The notes beneath the pieces were generated by a model that was not told where the DNA came from, did no database searches, and saw only the letters and a program-made list of their open reading frames with translations. 64,000 nucleotides of DNA from Sphingobacteriales bacterium (lineage in GTDB: Bacteria > Bacteroidota > Bacteroidia > Chitinophagales > Chitinophagaceae): contig JAPLEF010000146.1 in the NCBI GenBank assembly GCA_026391525.1, positions 1 through 64,000 on the forward strand. The letters run 5' to 3'. Both the position numbers and the translations under genes were made by a program. This document shows positions 30,808 through 39,985 of this stretch, piece after piece (the stretch's first letter is position 1; every line of letters starts with the position of its first letter).

Positions 30808-31428
30808 ATGAAATCAATACTGATGGTTTTGGTTATGGCATTTATTGCCATACAGGCCAGGGCCCAGAAAGACTTTACCGGTATCCTGAAGTATCACATG
30901 ACAGTTGAAGGGGATAGCATACAACGTACAGATTCCATGAAACTTATTGTTGGGAAAAGCAAGATAAAAGTAGTGCTGTACATACCTTCTCAAAATGATC
31001 CCGGAAAAGCAACTGAACAGGTATTTATTGACGATCTGGTTAAAGAAACCACTACCGTTATAGATTACCAGAAGTCCGGATATACGGTTTCTGCGCGCAA
31101 AAAAGAACCGCTTTATACTTTTTCAAATACCAATCAATACGATGCGGTTAACAGGAAACTATGTTTGCGTTACGAAACAGACCGTAAAACTTCTTTGTCT
31201 GCCGATGTAGTTAAAGCAAGCTGCCTTGCCGGCATCGATTTTTTAAAACCGGATATTCCCTTTTATTATTTTCTTGGCGTACAGCCACTGATTATCGACA
31301 ACCGTATGGTTCTCGATTATACACTGACGTTACGTAACGGTCATAAACAAAAAACGGTTTGTTACGAAGTACAGGCTTTGGAAGAAGTGGATGTATTGTT
31401 TAGTCTGGAAGGCTTAAAACCCTTATGA
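30808..31428 (+). CDS. Hypothetical secreted protein
   Basis: 206-aa ORF with signal peptide MKSILMVLVMAFIAIQARAQ. Confidence 0.65.
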   Translation: MKSILMVLVMAFIAIQARAQKDFTGILKYHMTVEGDSIQRTDSMKLIVGKSKIKVVLYIPSQNDPGKATEQVFIDDLVKETTTVIDYQKSGYTVSARKKEPLYTFSNTNQYDAVNRKLCLRYETDRKTSLSADVVKASCLAGIDFLKPDIPFYYFLGVQPLIIDNRMVLDYTLTLRNGHKQKTVCYEVQALEEVDVLFSLEGLKPL

Positions 31429-31439
31429 TAAGGTAAGGA

Positions 31440-31742
31440 TTAAAGTATTTTGTTTGCAATTAAATTACGAACCCTGTGCTTATTGAGTTCACTCTATTTT
31501 GCCCTATTTTTTCTAGGTGTGAAACGTTGAGCGCTATACTCATCATCATAGCGCTTAGCTATGCCGTCTATCCAGCCAAAGCAAAGCGCTTCTTCAACAG
31601 CATCGTCATAAGGTATGCGAACCTGCCCACTTGTTTTTAAAGGGTATAAAACCCAGATTTCATTTTCTGTTTTATGGTTCAATGTCAACCATTTCCTCCA
31701 GGCTTTACGATCGGCTACATAAAGGGTTTTAGTAATTTCCAT
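31440..31742 (-). pseudogene. YdeI/OmdA-family protein remnant with in-frame stop
   Basis: KAWRKWLTLNHKTENEIWVLYPLK...EALCFGWIDGIAKRYDDEYSAQRFTPRKNRAK, TAG (31494-31496), then SELNKHRVRNLIANKIL and TAA. The family normally has Trp at the stop position and extends further. Confidence 0.7.
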
Positions 31743-31825
31743 ATGCTCTTTTTTGCATCATGACGGCATAAATTTCCTGAATGGCTTACATTCAAAATTA
31801 AATAACTTGCATTAAAATCAGTGGT

Positions 31826-32521
31826 ATGAAAATAAACCTATGGGTTGTGGCGATTCTTTCTCTTATGATGAGCAGTTGTAAGGCGCAGGAAGAAAAAAAT
31901 TTATCTGCCGGTAAGTTTCAGCAAACCCTTTTAGCTGTTCCCGGAGCCATATTGTTAGACGTACGCACTCCGGAAGAATTCAGTGGAGGGTATCTTGAAG
32001 GCGCAAAAAATATGGATTACCATGCCAGGGGTTTTGACAAAGAACTGCTGTCGCTTGATAAATCAAAATCTTATTTCGTTTATTGTTTGTCTGGCGGAAG
32101 AAGCAGTGCTGCAGCAGGTTTAATGCGCGATAATGGATTCAAAAATGTGTACGAATTAGATGGGGGAATCCTTGCCTGGAAGAAAGCCGGATACCCATTA
32201 GTAACAGGTTCAGAACCTGTAGTTGATAAAATTTCAATGGCAGACTATCAATCTTTTTTGCAAAAGGATAGTGTAGTGCTGATTGATTTTTATGCCCCAT
32301 GGTGTGTTCCCTGTATGGAAATGGAACCCATGTTAGCTTCTTTAAAAAATGAGTATAAAGGAAGGGTAGCCGTTTATCGTTTGAATATTGATGAGAATAA
32401 GAAACTTACCGATACCTTGGGTGTAATGGAAATTCCGTTGTTCAAACTTTACCGCAATGGCCAGGAAGTATGGAAGCATATTGGCAAAGTGGATAAAGCC
32501 ACCCTGATTTCGAAATTCTAA
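31826..32521 (+). CDS. Rhodanese-thioredoxin fusion lipoprotein
   Basis: Lipobox MMSSCK; rhodanese LLDVRTPEEFSGGYLEGAKN and CLSGGRS; thioredoxin DFYAPWCVPCMEMEP. Confidence 0.88.
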   Translation: MKINLWVVAILSLMMSSCKAQEEKNLSAGKFQQTLLAVPGAILLDVRTPEEFSGGYLEGAKNMDYHARGFDKELLSLDKSKSYFVYCLSGGRSSAAAGLMRDNGFKNVYELDGGILAWKKAGYPLVTGSEPVVDKISMADYQSFLQKDSVVLIDFYAPWCVPCMEMEPMLASLKNEYKGRVAVYRLNIDENKKLTDTLGVMEIPLFKLYRNGQEVWKHIGKVDKATLISKF

Positions 32522-32587
32522 TCCTTTGGTGAATTTTTGGGAGCGACATGTTTTTTTGCTGCATCCATCTTTCAATTACAGCCGGTC

Positions 32588-33739
32588 ATGATCAAACAAC
32601 TTATAGAGAAATATTATCTGCACTTTGAAGGCCAGCCTTATGTATTCAGGGCGCCGGGCAGGGTTAACATTATTGGTGAACATACCGATTACAATGATGG
32701 ATTTGTGTTGCCTGCGGCGATTGACAAATATATTTATGTAGCCATCAATAAAAGGGCCGATCGTAAAATTCATCTCTTTGCAGCTGATTACAATGCTTCT
32801 TATGAAACCGATTGGAGTCATATAGAACCCACAACGCTTCACTGGCCTAATTATATCCTCGGTATTGCTGCTCAATTGTACAGGAAGAATAATCATTTGT
32901 CAGGCTTCAATATCTGCATTGATGGCAATATACCAATCGGTGCTGGATTGTCTTCTTCAGCTGCCCTAGGCTCAGCGGCTATATTTGCTTTGAATGCAAT
33001 TTTTGAAACAGGTTTCAGTTTGATGGAAATGGCCCTTATGGTGCAACAGGCAGAACATGAGTATGCAGGTGTGAAATGTGGTATCATGGATCCTTTTGCG
33101 AGCCTCTTTGGTAAAAAAGATCAGGCGATTAAACTCGATTGCAGGTCATTACAATATGCATATATACCCATTGCAATGCCGGGCTATCAATGGCTTTTAA
33201 TCAATAGCAATGTAAAACATAAACTGGCTTCATCAGCATATAATGAACGAAGGCGACAATGCGAGGAAGCGGTAATTATCTTACAAAAAAGATTTAACCA
33301 GGTGAAAAGCTTAAGGGATGTGAACTTGCATCAACTCGATCAGGTGGCTCATGAAATGGAAACGACTGTATATCTGCGTAGCAAATATATCATAGAAGAA
33401 ATCCATAGGGTGTCTGAAGCCTGTGTTCAATTAGCTGCCGGGAATGCAGCCGGAGTTGGGGCTTTGATGTTTGAAACACATTCCGGTCTTAGTAAAGATT
33501 ATGAAGTAAGTTGTATTGAACTTGATTTTCTTGTGGATGAAGCCCGCTATTTTCCGGGTGTAGCGGGGTCAAGAATGATGGGAGGAGGCTTTGGCGGATG
33601 CACCCTCAATCTGGTGAAGGATGAACAAGTTGCAGCATTAGAAGCGCATGTTAAGGGTTCTTATCAGGCTGCATTTGGTAAAGAAGCTTATGGTTATCTT
33701 GTTGAAACCAGTGACGGAGCTGCAGCAGTTCCTTTTTAA
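32588..33739 (+). CDS. galK: Galactokinase
   Basis: FRAPGRVNIIGEHTDYNDGFVLP, PIGAGLSSSAALGSA, GSRMMGGGFGGCTLNLV; start set at MIKQLIEK. Confidence 0.94.
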   Translation: MIKQLIEKYYLHFEGQPYVFRAPGRVNIIGEHTDYNDGFVLPAAIDKYIYVAINKRADRKIHLFAADYNASYETDWSHIEPTTLHWPNYILGIAAQLYRKNNHLSGFNICIDGNIPIGAGLSSSAALGSAAIFALNAIFETGFSLMEMALMVQQAEHEYAGVKCGIMDPFASLFGKKDQAIKLDCRSLQYAYIPIAMPGYQWLLINSNVKHKLASSAYNERRRQCEEAVIILQKRFNQVKSLRDVNLHQLDQVAHEMETTVYLRSKYIIEEIHRVSEACVQLAAGNAAGVGALMFETHSGLSKDYEVSCIELDFLVDEARYFPGVAGSRMMGGGFGGCTLNLVKDEQVAALEAHVKGSYQAAFGKEAYGYLVETSDGAAAVPF

Positions 33740-33743
33740 AGAA

Positions 33744-34066
33744 ATGCTATTTCACCATAAGGTTTTAACGCATTTAATTCACACGAAGCATTTAACCGGT
33801 TCTGATTACCTCTTTTTCTTATTTTATTTTTTGCTCACAATAGCCGATGGGAAATAGGTTTACCGAAAGAAAAAAGCAAAAACTGCTTCCACATCTCATG
33901 ATTGTTTTTTGGCAGAGGGATATCTCATTTGGTGGGCCATCGGTGCATCTTTTAGCACCCAAAAGTGTTGTGTCTTCAAAAGATCTGTTCAAAGCAGAAA
34001 GGGCATTCCCTATCCGGGCTATATTGGTGATAGGAAACCTGGCTGGATTATTTACTGTATTTTAGT
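33744..34066 (+). pseudogene. Solute:sodium symporter (SSS/SGLT-like) remnant: N-terminus joined to a putative C-terminus with the middle missing
   Basis: Frame from 33744: HLTGSDYLFFLFYFLLTIADGK-TAG-VYRKKKAKTASTSHDCFLAEGYLIWWAIGASF. In another frame: SSKDLFKAERAFPIRAILVIGNLAGLFTVF-stop. Confidence 0.65.
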
Positions 34067-34098
34067 GAGTGTTTAGCGCAACCTATTAATTTATTAAA

Positions 34099-35127
34099 AT
34101 GAAAGCAGGCATAAAGGAAATACCTTTCGGATCGGTAAATGGCAAAGCGGTGAAACTATTTACCATTACAACCCCATCGGGGATGGAAGTTTCTGTAATG
34201 AACCTGGGAGCCACGTTAACCAGAATCATCACTCCCGATAAAGAGGGGATGCAAGGTAATATATTGATGGGCTTTGCGGATGCTGAATATTACCGGACAT
34301 ACAAGCACTGCTATTTCGGAAGTATCGTAGGCAGGTATGCCAACCGGATTGCCAATGCCTCATTTGTTCATAACGGAAAAGAATACCTGCTGGAGAAGAA
34401 TGAAGGAGCCAATTGTTTGCATGGAGGTTTTGCAGGATTTCATCAGGCTTTCTGGGCCATTGAAAAAAATGCCGGAGGCGATGCATTGGTAGCAAAATAC
34501 CGCAGTGCTGATGGTGAAGCCGGGTTTCCCGGTAATCTGGATATAACGGTTACTTATACCCTGAGTGATGAGAACGGACTGGAAATAGATTATCATGCCA
34601 TCACCGATCAATCTACACCGGTAAATTTAACCAGTCATGGTTATTTTAACCTTTCAGCAGGTAAAAGTGCAAACGTACTTGATCATGAATTACAAATCAA
34701 TGCAGCACAGTATACCGTATTAGATGAACAGCAGGTTCCTACCGGCGAACTGAATCTGGTGGAAGGAACTGTGTTCGATTTCACTCAACGAAAGCCAATC
34801 GGGAAAAATATAATTGATCTGCCCAAAGGGTATGACCTGAATTATGTATTGGATATCAACAATGATATCGCTGCCCAAGTGTATCATCCGGGAAGCGGTA
34901 GGGCAATGACAGTGAAAACCACCGAGCCTGGATTGCAATTTTATACGGCTAATTTTCCCTTTCCCTTACATCAGGAATCATCAAAAGCGCCTGAACTTTT
35001 TTCATCATTTTGTTTGGAGGCGCAGCATTTTCCGAATAGCCCCAATGAGCCTTCTTTCCCAAGCACTATGCTTAATCCGGGTGAAGTGTATCAGCAACAT
35101 ACGGCTTATCTATTTTCTATAAAGTAA
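34099..35127 (+). CDS. galM: Aldose 1-epimerase
   Basis: SIVGRYANRIANASF, LTSHGYFNLS, EPGLQFYTANF, FCLEAQHFPNSPN. Confidence 0.93.
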   Translation: MKAGIKEIPFGSVNGKAVKLFTITTPSGMEVSVMNLGATLTRIITPDKEGMQGNILMGFADAEYYRTYKHCYFGSIVGRYANRIANASFVHNGKEYLLEKNEGANCLHGGFAGFHQAFWAIEKNAGGDALVAKYRSADGEAGFPGNLDITVTYTLSDENGLEIDYHAITDQSTPVNLTSHGYFNLSAGKSANVLDHELQINAAQYTVLDEQQVPTGELNLVEGTVFDFTQRKPIGKNIIDLPKGYDLNYVLDINNDIAAQVYHPGSGRAMTVKTTEPGLQFYTANFPFPLHQESSKAPELFSSFCLEAQHFPNSPNEPSFPSTMLNPGEVYQQHTAYLFSIK

Positions 35128-35154
35128 ACAACCCTTAAATTTGGAGAAAAAAAA

Positions 35155-35688
35155 ATGGAAGATTCAACTTTAGGTATTGGTACCCGCTTGCAACATACCC
35201 AACATGGGCCGGGTGTGATTATTGCTGTAAGATATGCCACTTATCTTATTTCATTCATTAATCATGGTATTAAGGAGATTGATAAAACCGATCAGAAATT
35301 GGAAGAAATCATTCCGGAATATTTACCTGATCAATCTGAAACAGACAGTGAGATGGAAAAATCTCTTCTTAAAATATTAAGGTATTGGAACGGCATCGGT
35401 GAACCTGTTCCGATGGGTGACCGATGGATCAAAGGAACATTACTTTTGCAGCCTGCCGATAAAACATTAAAGCCTAAAGAAATTCCGGTAGAAGATTTTT
35501 TTCATAAGATCGTGATGCTTCGCGACCGGCTTCGTGTGCTGGAACAGAACATCAACAGCCATAAAAAACTCGACGATGAAGATAAAGTGAACCTGCAACA
35601 GTATATCACCCGTTGTTATGGCTCGCTAACAACATTTAATGTGTTATTCAGGAATAAGGAACAATGGTTCATAGGAGAGAAAAGTTAA
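35155..35688 (+). CDS. Conserved hypothetical protein
   Basis: 177-aa ORF with coding-like composition in a gene-sized gap. Confidence 0.6.
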   Translation: MEDSTLGIGTRLQHTQHGPGVIIAVRYATYLISFINHGIKEIDKTDQKLEEIIPEYLPDQSETDSEMEKSLLKILRYWNGIGEPVPMGDRWIKGTLLLQPADKTLKPKEIPVEDFFHKIVMLRDRLRVLEQNINSHKKLDDEDKVNLQQYITRCYGSLTTFNVLFRNKEQWFIGEKS

Positions 35689-35725
35689 TCTTGGTAAGAT
35701 TGAACGTAACGACCGATTAAAATAA

Positions 35726-35764
35726 CAACCCCTTCAGAAAATTTTATTGTTGCTGAAGGGGTTG
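35726..35764. terminator. Terminator hairpin
   Basis: CAACCCCTTCAG / CTGAAGGGGTTG, 12-bp stem between convergent genes. Confidence 0.65.
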
Positions 35765-35802
35765 ATTGCTTTGATAACTTTCCGTTTTTTGAGAATAATA
35801 TT

Positions 35803-36381
35803 TTACTTTCCTTTTAGCATCCCGGTTATGGTATCCATCAAGCCGCCACCCTGGCCCGAAGCACCACTTCCATTGAATGCTGCGGTAAGATCGTTTAGAT
35901 CCACATCGCCATCTCCGTCTTTATCCATACCCGAGCCGCCGAATTTGGTTAGCAGTCCCGAGATGTTGATACCACTGGTTTTATTGTTACTGAGCTGGTT
36001 GAAAATATCCTGAATCTGAAACCCATTATCAGCCGGATTATTCGTACGGCTTACCAGTTTACCTAATACCATCGGCATCAAACCTGAAGCGATACTCATG
36101 GCCTGGCTTGAACTGATACCGAATTTTTCCATGATACCCGACATGAAATTTCCGGAAACCTGTTGCACGGCCGGATTACTGTTGAGATTTTCTGGTGTGG
36201 TGTTGAAAAGGCTCAGTACATCTTTTGCCTGCCCGCCTGCCAGCATCGACTGTAAGGTGCCTGTGATGGAATTTCCGGCTTCGGCCACAACAGCTTCGTT
36301 GTGTTCATTAGGAACATCAGGATTATTGATGATGGTTTCATCCGCATGTTCCCTGATTAATGAAATGATTTGGTGTAACAT
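35803..36381 (-). CDS. DUF937-like protein with a C-terminal EF-hand-type motif
   Basis: DUF937-like Ala/Gly/Leu-rich helices; DKDGDGDVDLNDL calcium-binding loop. Confidence 0.75.
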   Translation of the reverse strand: MLHQIISLIREHADETIINNPDVPNEHNEAVVAEAGNSITGTLQSMLAGGQAKDVLSLFNTTPENLNSNPAVQQVSGNFMSGIMEKFGISSSQAMSIASGLMPMVLGKLVSRTNNPADNGFQIQDIFNQLSNNKTSGINISGLLTKFGGSGMDKDGDGDVDLNDLTAAFNGSGASGQGGGLMDTITGMLKGK

Positions 36382-36414
36382 TATTTTTGATTTAAGGTGA
36401 AAATTTGATGTTGT

Positions 36415-37209
36415 TTATTTCTTTCGAAAAAGTAAAGTACGGTCTCCTAGCAAGTAGCAAATCAAACTGTCTCCCGATATTTTGTAATCTATCATGCTAT
36501 TGTTGAAACTTTCTGTAAACATCTTTGTCGATTCAGTTGAGCAAGTATTTTGGGAAAGCGTAAAGGAAGTAAACCTTATCCTGTTCCCCTGAACTTCCAT
36601 GCGGCTTTCAAAATTGTTACAGCCATTGAAACCCTTCAGCTTATTGCTTTGTATATTGAAATCAAGGTACGGGATACCATTCTTAAATTGTGATGCACTC
36701 AAATCCTGCTGAAATGTTTGGGAAAGTACCCAACGCCCGTTCAGATACTGGTTGGCAAAGTAAGAGCCACAGCCTTCATAGCGTATATTGTTTATCGTTA
36801 TATACACTTTTTTAGGTTGAATTCCCTCACTTGACGGGTGCTTACATTTCTCACTGAAAATCATGATCGTCATGTTGCCATCTTTCAGTTTACAGATATA
36901 GCTTTCGGCTGGGGCATCCATTACCGGAGTTGCATTAACAGGAGTAGCTCTGATCATCGGCATGCCGGTAGCTGAAAAATCGAACGACCTGGAAAAATCC
37001 ATTTGTAAATTCCACGGAACAGGACTATTTCCGCTTGCGAAAAAATCAATGCCATTTTTAGAGAATTCTTGTTTTAAGGAATCAAGCCTGCTCTTTTTTA
37101 CAACTGATGTTGAAGTTTTTTGCTGCTTTGATGGTTTACATCCATAACAAATCCCAATCATAAAAATCAGCATTGCAAACTGTTGGATATTAAGCACGGG
37201 GTATATCAT
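36415..37209 (-). CDS. META-domain (HslJ-like) lipoprotein
   Basis: GICYGC lipobox; GRWVLSQ, GFNGCNNFESRMEV..IRFTSFTLSQNTC META pattern. Confidence 0.7.
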   Translation of the reverse strand: MIYPVLNIQQFAMLIFMIGICYGCKPSKQQKTSTSVVKKSRLDSLKQEFSKNGIDFFASGNSPVPWNLQMDFSRSFDFSATGMPMIRATPVNATPVMDAPAESYICKLKDGNMTIMIFSEKCKHPSSEGIQPKKVYITINNIRYEGCGSYFANQYLNGRWVLSQTFQQDLSASQFKNGIPYLDFNIQSNKLKGFNGCNNFESRMEVQGNRIRFTSFTLSQNTCSTESTKMFTESFNNSMIDYKISGDSLICYLLGDRTLLFRKK

Positions 37210-37323
37210 TTACATTGGATACAATTTATGCCAATCCTTGGAAAAATTTCCTGGAAATCTAATTACTTCATTTATAAATAATACCATGACACTTGAAAAT
37301 TAAATATCTTACAGAAAAATTTC

Positions 37324-37650
37324 ATGTCTTTTATCATAGAAGTATTGGTATTAGCTGCCATTTTATTTGCACTTTCAACTATCATCAAAGATATTGTTGT
37401 GAAGGATTATGGAACAGCTATTTGGGTCTGTTTGGTGATTGGTTTTCTTAATGCTACAATCGGAGCGGTTATCAGATTCCCTTTAAACTTACTCAGCCTT
37501 TTTCTGATTACATTTATTGTAAGGATTATAGTTTCTGTTCTGATGATCAAACTGGCCAACCGCTTTATTAAAGGTTTCCGGGTTAAAACCTGGTTGTCGG
37601 CCTTGATATTAGCTATTGCGATGGCTGCTGTAGGAGCAGTTATTGATTAA
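37324..37650 (+). CDS. Small membrane protein (phage-holin-IV-like)
   Basis: 108 aa with four hydrophobic segments. Confidence 0.55.
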   Translation: MSFIIEVLVLAAILFALSTIIKDIVVKDYGTAIWVCLVIGFLNATIGAVIRFPLNLLSLFLITFIVRIIVSVLMIKLANRFIKGFRVKTWLSALILAIAMAAVGAVID

Positions 37651-37658
37651 CTTTACTT

Positions 37659-38462
37659 ATGAGAATATTTTATTTACTACTAGCTCTAACAGTTGCATCT
37701 TGCACTGCAACACATCAGCAAACGGCTTCCGATAAAGTTCCATCTTCAGCAGCTTTATATATCGATGGTAAAGTGTATGGAAGTTATTTTCAACAACATG
37801 CTGCAGAATACAAGGCCCTATGTTTTCAGGCTTTCAATATTGCCAGGTTACGGGTAGAGGCTTACCAACCGGTTTCAAGCCTTCCACTTTGTATTGTTAC
37901 CGATATTGATGAAACGATTTTAGATAATAGTCCTTACCAAACCAGCCGGAACCTGGCAGGGCTTGATTATGATTTGGAAACCTGGAAGCAGTGGACAGAA
38001 AAATCGCAGGCTGATACCGTTCCCGGATCAGGTTCTTTTTTAAATTTTGTAGCACAGAAAAAAATCGAAGTATTTTACATCACCAACCGTACTGAAGCAG
38101 AAAGGAAAGGCACTTTAATCAACCTGCAAAAACTGGGATTACCATTTGCCGATTCTGCTCATCTGCTTTTGAAATCTACCACTTCAGGTAAAGAACCCCG
38201 TAGGAAAACGATTAGTGAAAACCATGAGATAATATTGTTGCTTGGCGATAATCTGGCCGATTTTACCATGCTCTTCGATAAGAAATCATTATCCGAACGT
38301 GATGCCCAGGTGAAATATTTAGCCAATTTATTCGGAAACAGGTTTATTGTATTGCCCAATTCTGTTTACGGCGATTGGGAACATGCACTGTTTCAATATC
38401 AGTACAACTTATCCGCTAAGCAGAAAGACTCCCTGATTAGGGCTTCACTGAAAACACAATAA
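37659..38462 (+). CDS. HAD-superfamily IIIB acid phosphatase / e(P4)-like 5'-nucleotidase lipoprotein
   Basis: VTDIDETILDNSPYQ, VFYITNRTEAERKGTLINLQKLG, LLLGDNLADF. Confidence 0.88.
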   Translation: MRIFYLLLALTVASCTATHQQTASDKVPSSAALYIDGKVYGSYFQQHAAEYKALCFQAFNIARLRVEAYQPVSSLPLCIVTDIDETILDNSPYQTSRNLAGLDYDLETWKQWTEKSQADTVPGSGSFLNFVAQKKIEVFYITNRTEAERKGTLINLQKLGLPFADSAHLLLKSTTSGKEPRRKTISENHEIILLLGDNLADFTMLFDKKSLSERDAQVKYLANLFGNRFIVLPNSVYGDWEHALFQYQYNLSAKQKDSLIRASLKTQ

Positions 38463-38477
38463 GAACGCTGAACACTT

Positions 38478-39800
38478 TTAAAAACTCCGGTTCGAATCGA
38501 AATTTTCCAACTCTTTACTCACGGCATTCAGGAAGGTAGAGCCCAATGCACCATCAATAATCCGATGGTCGTAACTGAGTGAAATGTACATCATGTGACG
38601 GATTCCGATCGTATCTCCCTGTGGCGTTTCAATCACAACCGGTCTCTTTTTGATAGCACCAACGGCCATGATGGCCACTTGAGGCTGATTGATGATGGGC
38701 GTACCCATGATGCTTCCAAAAGTGCCAACATTGGTTAAAGTGAAAGTGCCTCCAACCGTATCATCGGGTTTTAATTTATTATTACGTGCCGCATTGGCTA
38801 ATCCGTTTACCTGTTTGGTAAGGCCTACCAGATTCAACTGATCGGCATTTCTGATCACAGGAACAATCAGGTTTCCACTTGGCAATGCAGTAGCCATCCC
38901 GATGTTCAGGTCTTTTTTGATGATGATCCTGTCGCCATCAACCATACTGCTCAACATCGGATATTTTTTGATACTCTTTACGATGGCTTCAATGAATAAT
39001 GGGGTAAAGGTGATTTTTTCTCCTTCTCTTTTCTCAAATTCCTTCTTGATCCGCTCTCTCCATAACACAAGATTGGTAACATCGCATTCAGCAAAACTGG
39101 TTACGTGGGCACTGGTTCTTTTACTGTCTACCATATGCTTGGCAATGAGTTTGCGCATTCTGTCCATTTCAATGATTTCCACATTACCCTGATAGCTAAC
39201 TTCAGCAACAGGATTTGAAACAGCTACCTGGTTTTGAACCGGTGCAGTAGGGAATGCAACTGGTTGTTCAGCGCTGGAAACGGGTTTTGGAGAACCAGAT
39301 TGCTGTGTTACATAAGCAAGGATATCTTTCTTCGTAACCCTTCCATCCTGGCCGGTTCCTGAAATACTTTCTAAAACCGACATCGATATTCCTTCACTTT
39401 GCGCAATATTCAAAACAAGTGGGGAGTAAAACCGCATCCCGTTTGATGCAGTGGCTATTGGCGCCGAAGCTGTAGGTTGAAAAGGGATTACTTCCACAAC
39501 ATTAGCATCTTCATATGTTTTTTGAACGGGAGGAGTTACCGTAGCAGGAGTTACCGTAACGCCGGTTTTAATTCTGGCAATCACCATCCCGATAGGAACC
39601 ACATCATTTTCTTTGTATAATATTTCTTCAATTACACCGGCAGCAGTTGACGGAACTTCACTATCTACTTTGTCTGTAGCAATATCAAGTACGGTTTCAT
39701 CCATTGCAATAACATCACCGGGTTGTTTGTGCCATTTAAGGATGGTGGCTTCCATGATACTTTCCCCAAGCTTAGGCATGATCAGGTCTACTAGACTCAT
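38478..39800 (-). CDS. 2-oxo acid dehydrogenase E2 (dihydrolipoamide acyltransferase)
   Basis: Lipoyl domain MPKLGESIMEATILKW...DIATDKVDSEVPS; catalytic LSYDHRIIDGALGSTFL. Confidence 0.93.
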   Translation of the reverse strand: MSLVDLIMPKLGESIMEATILKWHKQPGDVIAMDETVLDIATDKVDSEVPSTAAGVIEEILYKENDVVPIGMVIARIKTGVTVTPATVTPPVQKTYEDANVVEVIPFQPTASAPIATASNGMRFYSPLVLNIAQSEGISMSVLESISGTGQDGRVTKKDILAYVTQQSGSPKPVSSAEQPVAFPTAPVQNQVAVSNPVAEVSYQGNVEIIEMDRMRKLIAKHMVDSKRTSAHVTSFAECDVTNLVLWRERIKKEFEKREGEKITFTPLFIEAIVKSIKKYPMLSSMVDGDRIIIKKDLNIGMATALPSGNLIVPVIRNADQLNLVGLTKQVNGLANAARNNKLKPDDTVGGTFTLTNVGTFGSIMGTPIINQPQVAIMAVGAIKKRPVVIETPQGDTIGIRHMMYISLSYDHRIIDGALGSTFLNAVSKELENFDSNRSF

Positions 39801-39985
39801 ATAAACAAAATGTAAAATGAAAAAATATGAACTGCAAATGTAAGTAAAAAGCTCATCTGGGAGCTAAGATTATATAGAAATTCAGCCTCATAAAAGCGTG
39901 TAAGTTCCTGAAATATAGGTTCGTCATCAGGAAATTTCAACTGATATTCAATTTAGGATAATGTAAAAATGGGGATACAAAGCCA

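Noticed and set aside
31494-33857. TAG recoded as Trp (two in-frame TAGs at conserved Trp-like positions)
   Set aside because: Both occur in otherwise decayed genes; intact genes in the window use TGG for Trp and TAG as a normal stop (e.g. malQ). No suppressor tRNA seen.
33847-34065. 72-aa ORF between galK and galM as a novel small gene
   Set aside because: Better explained as part of the degraded SSS transporter: the other frame shows an SSS N-terminus, and the ORF end looks like an SSS C-terminus.
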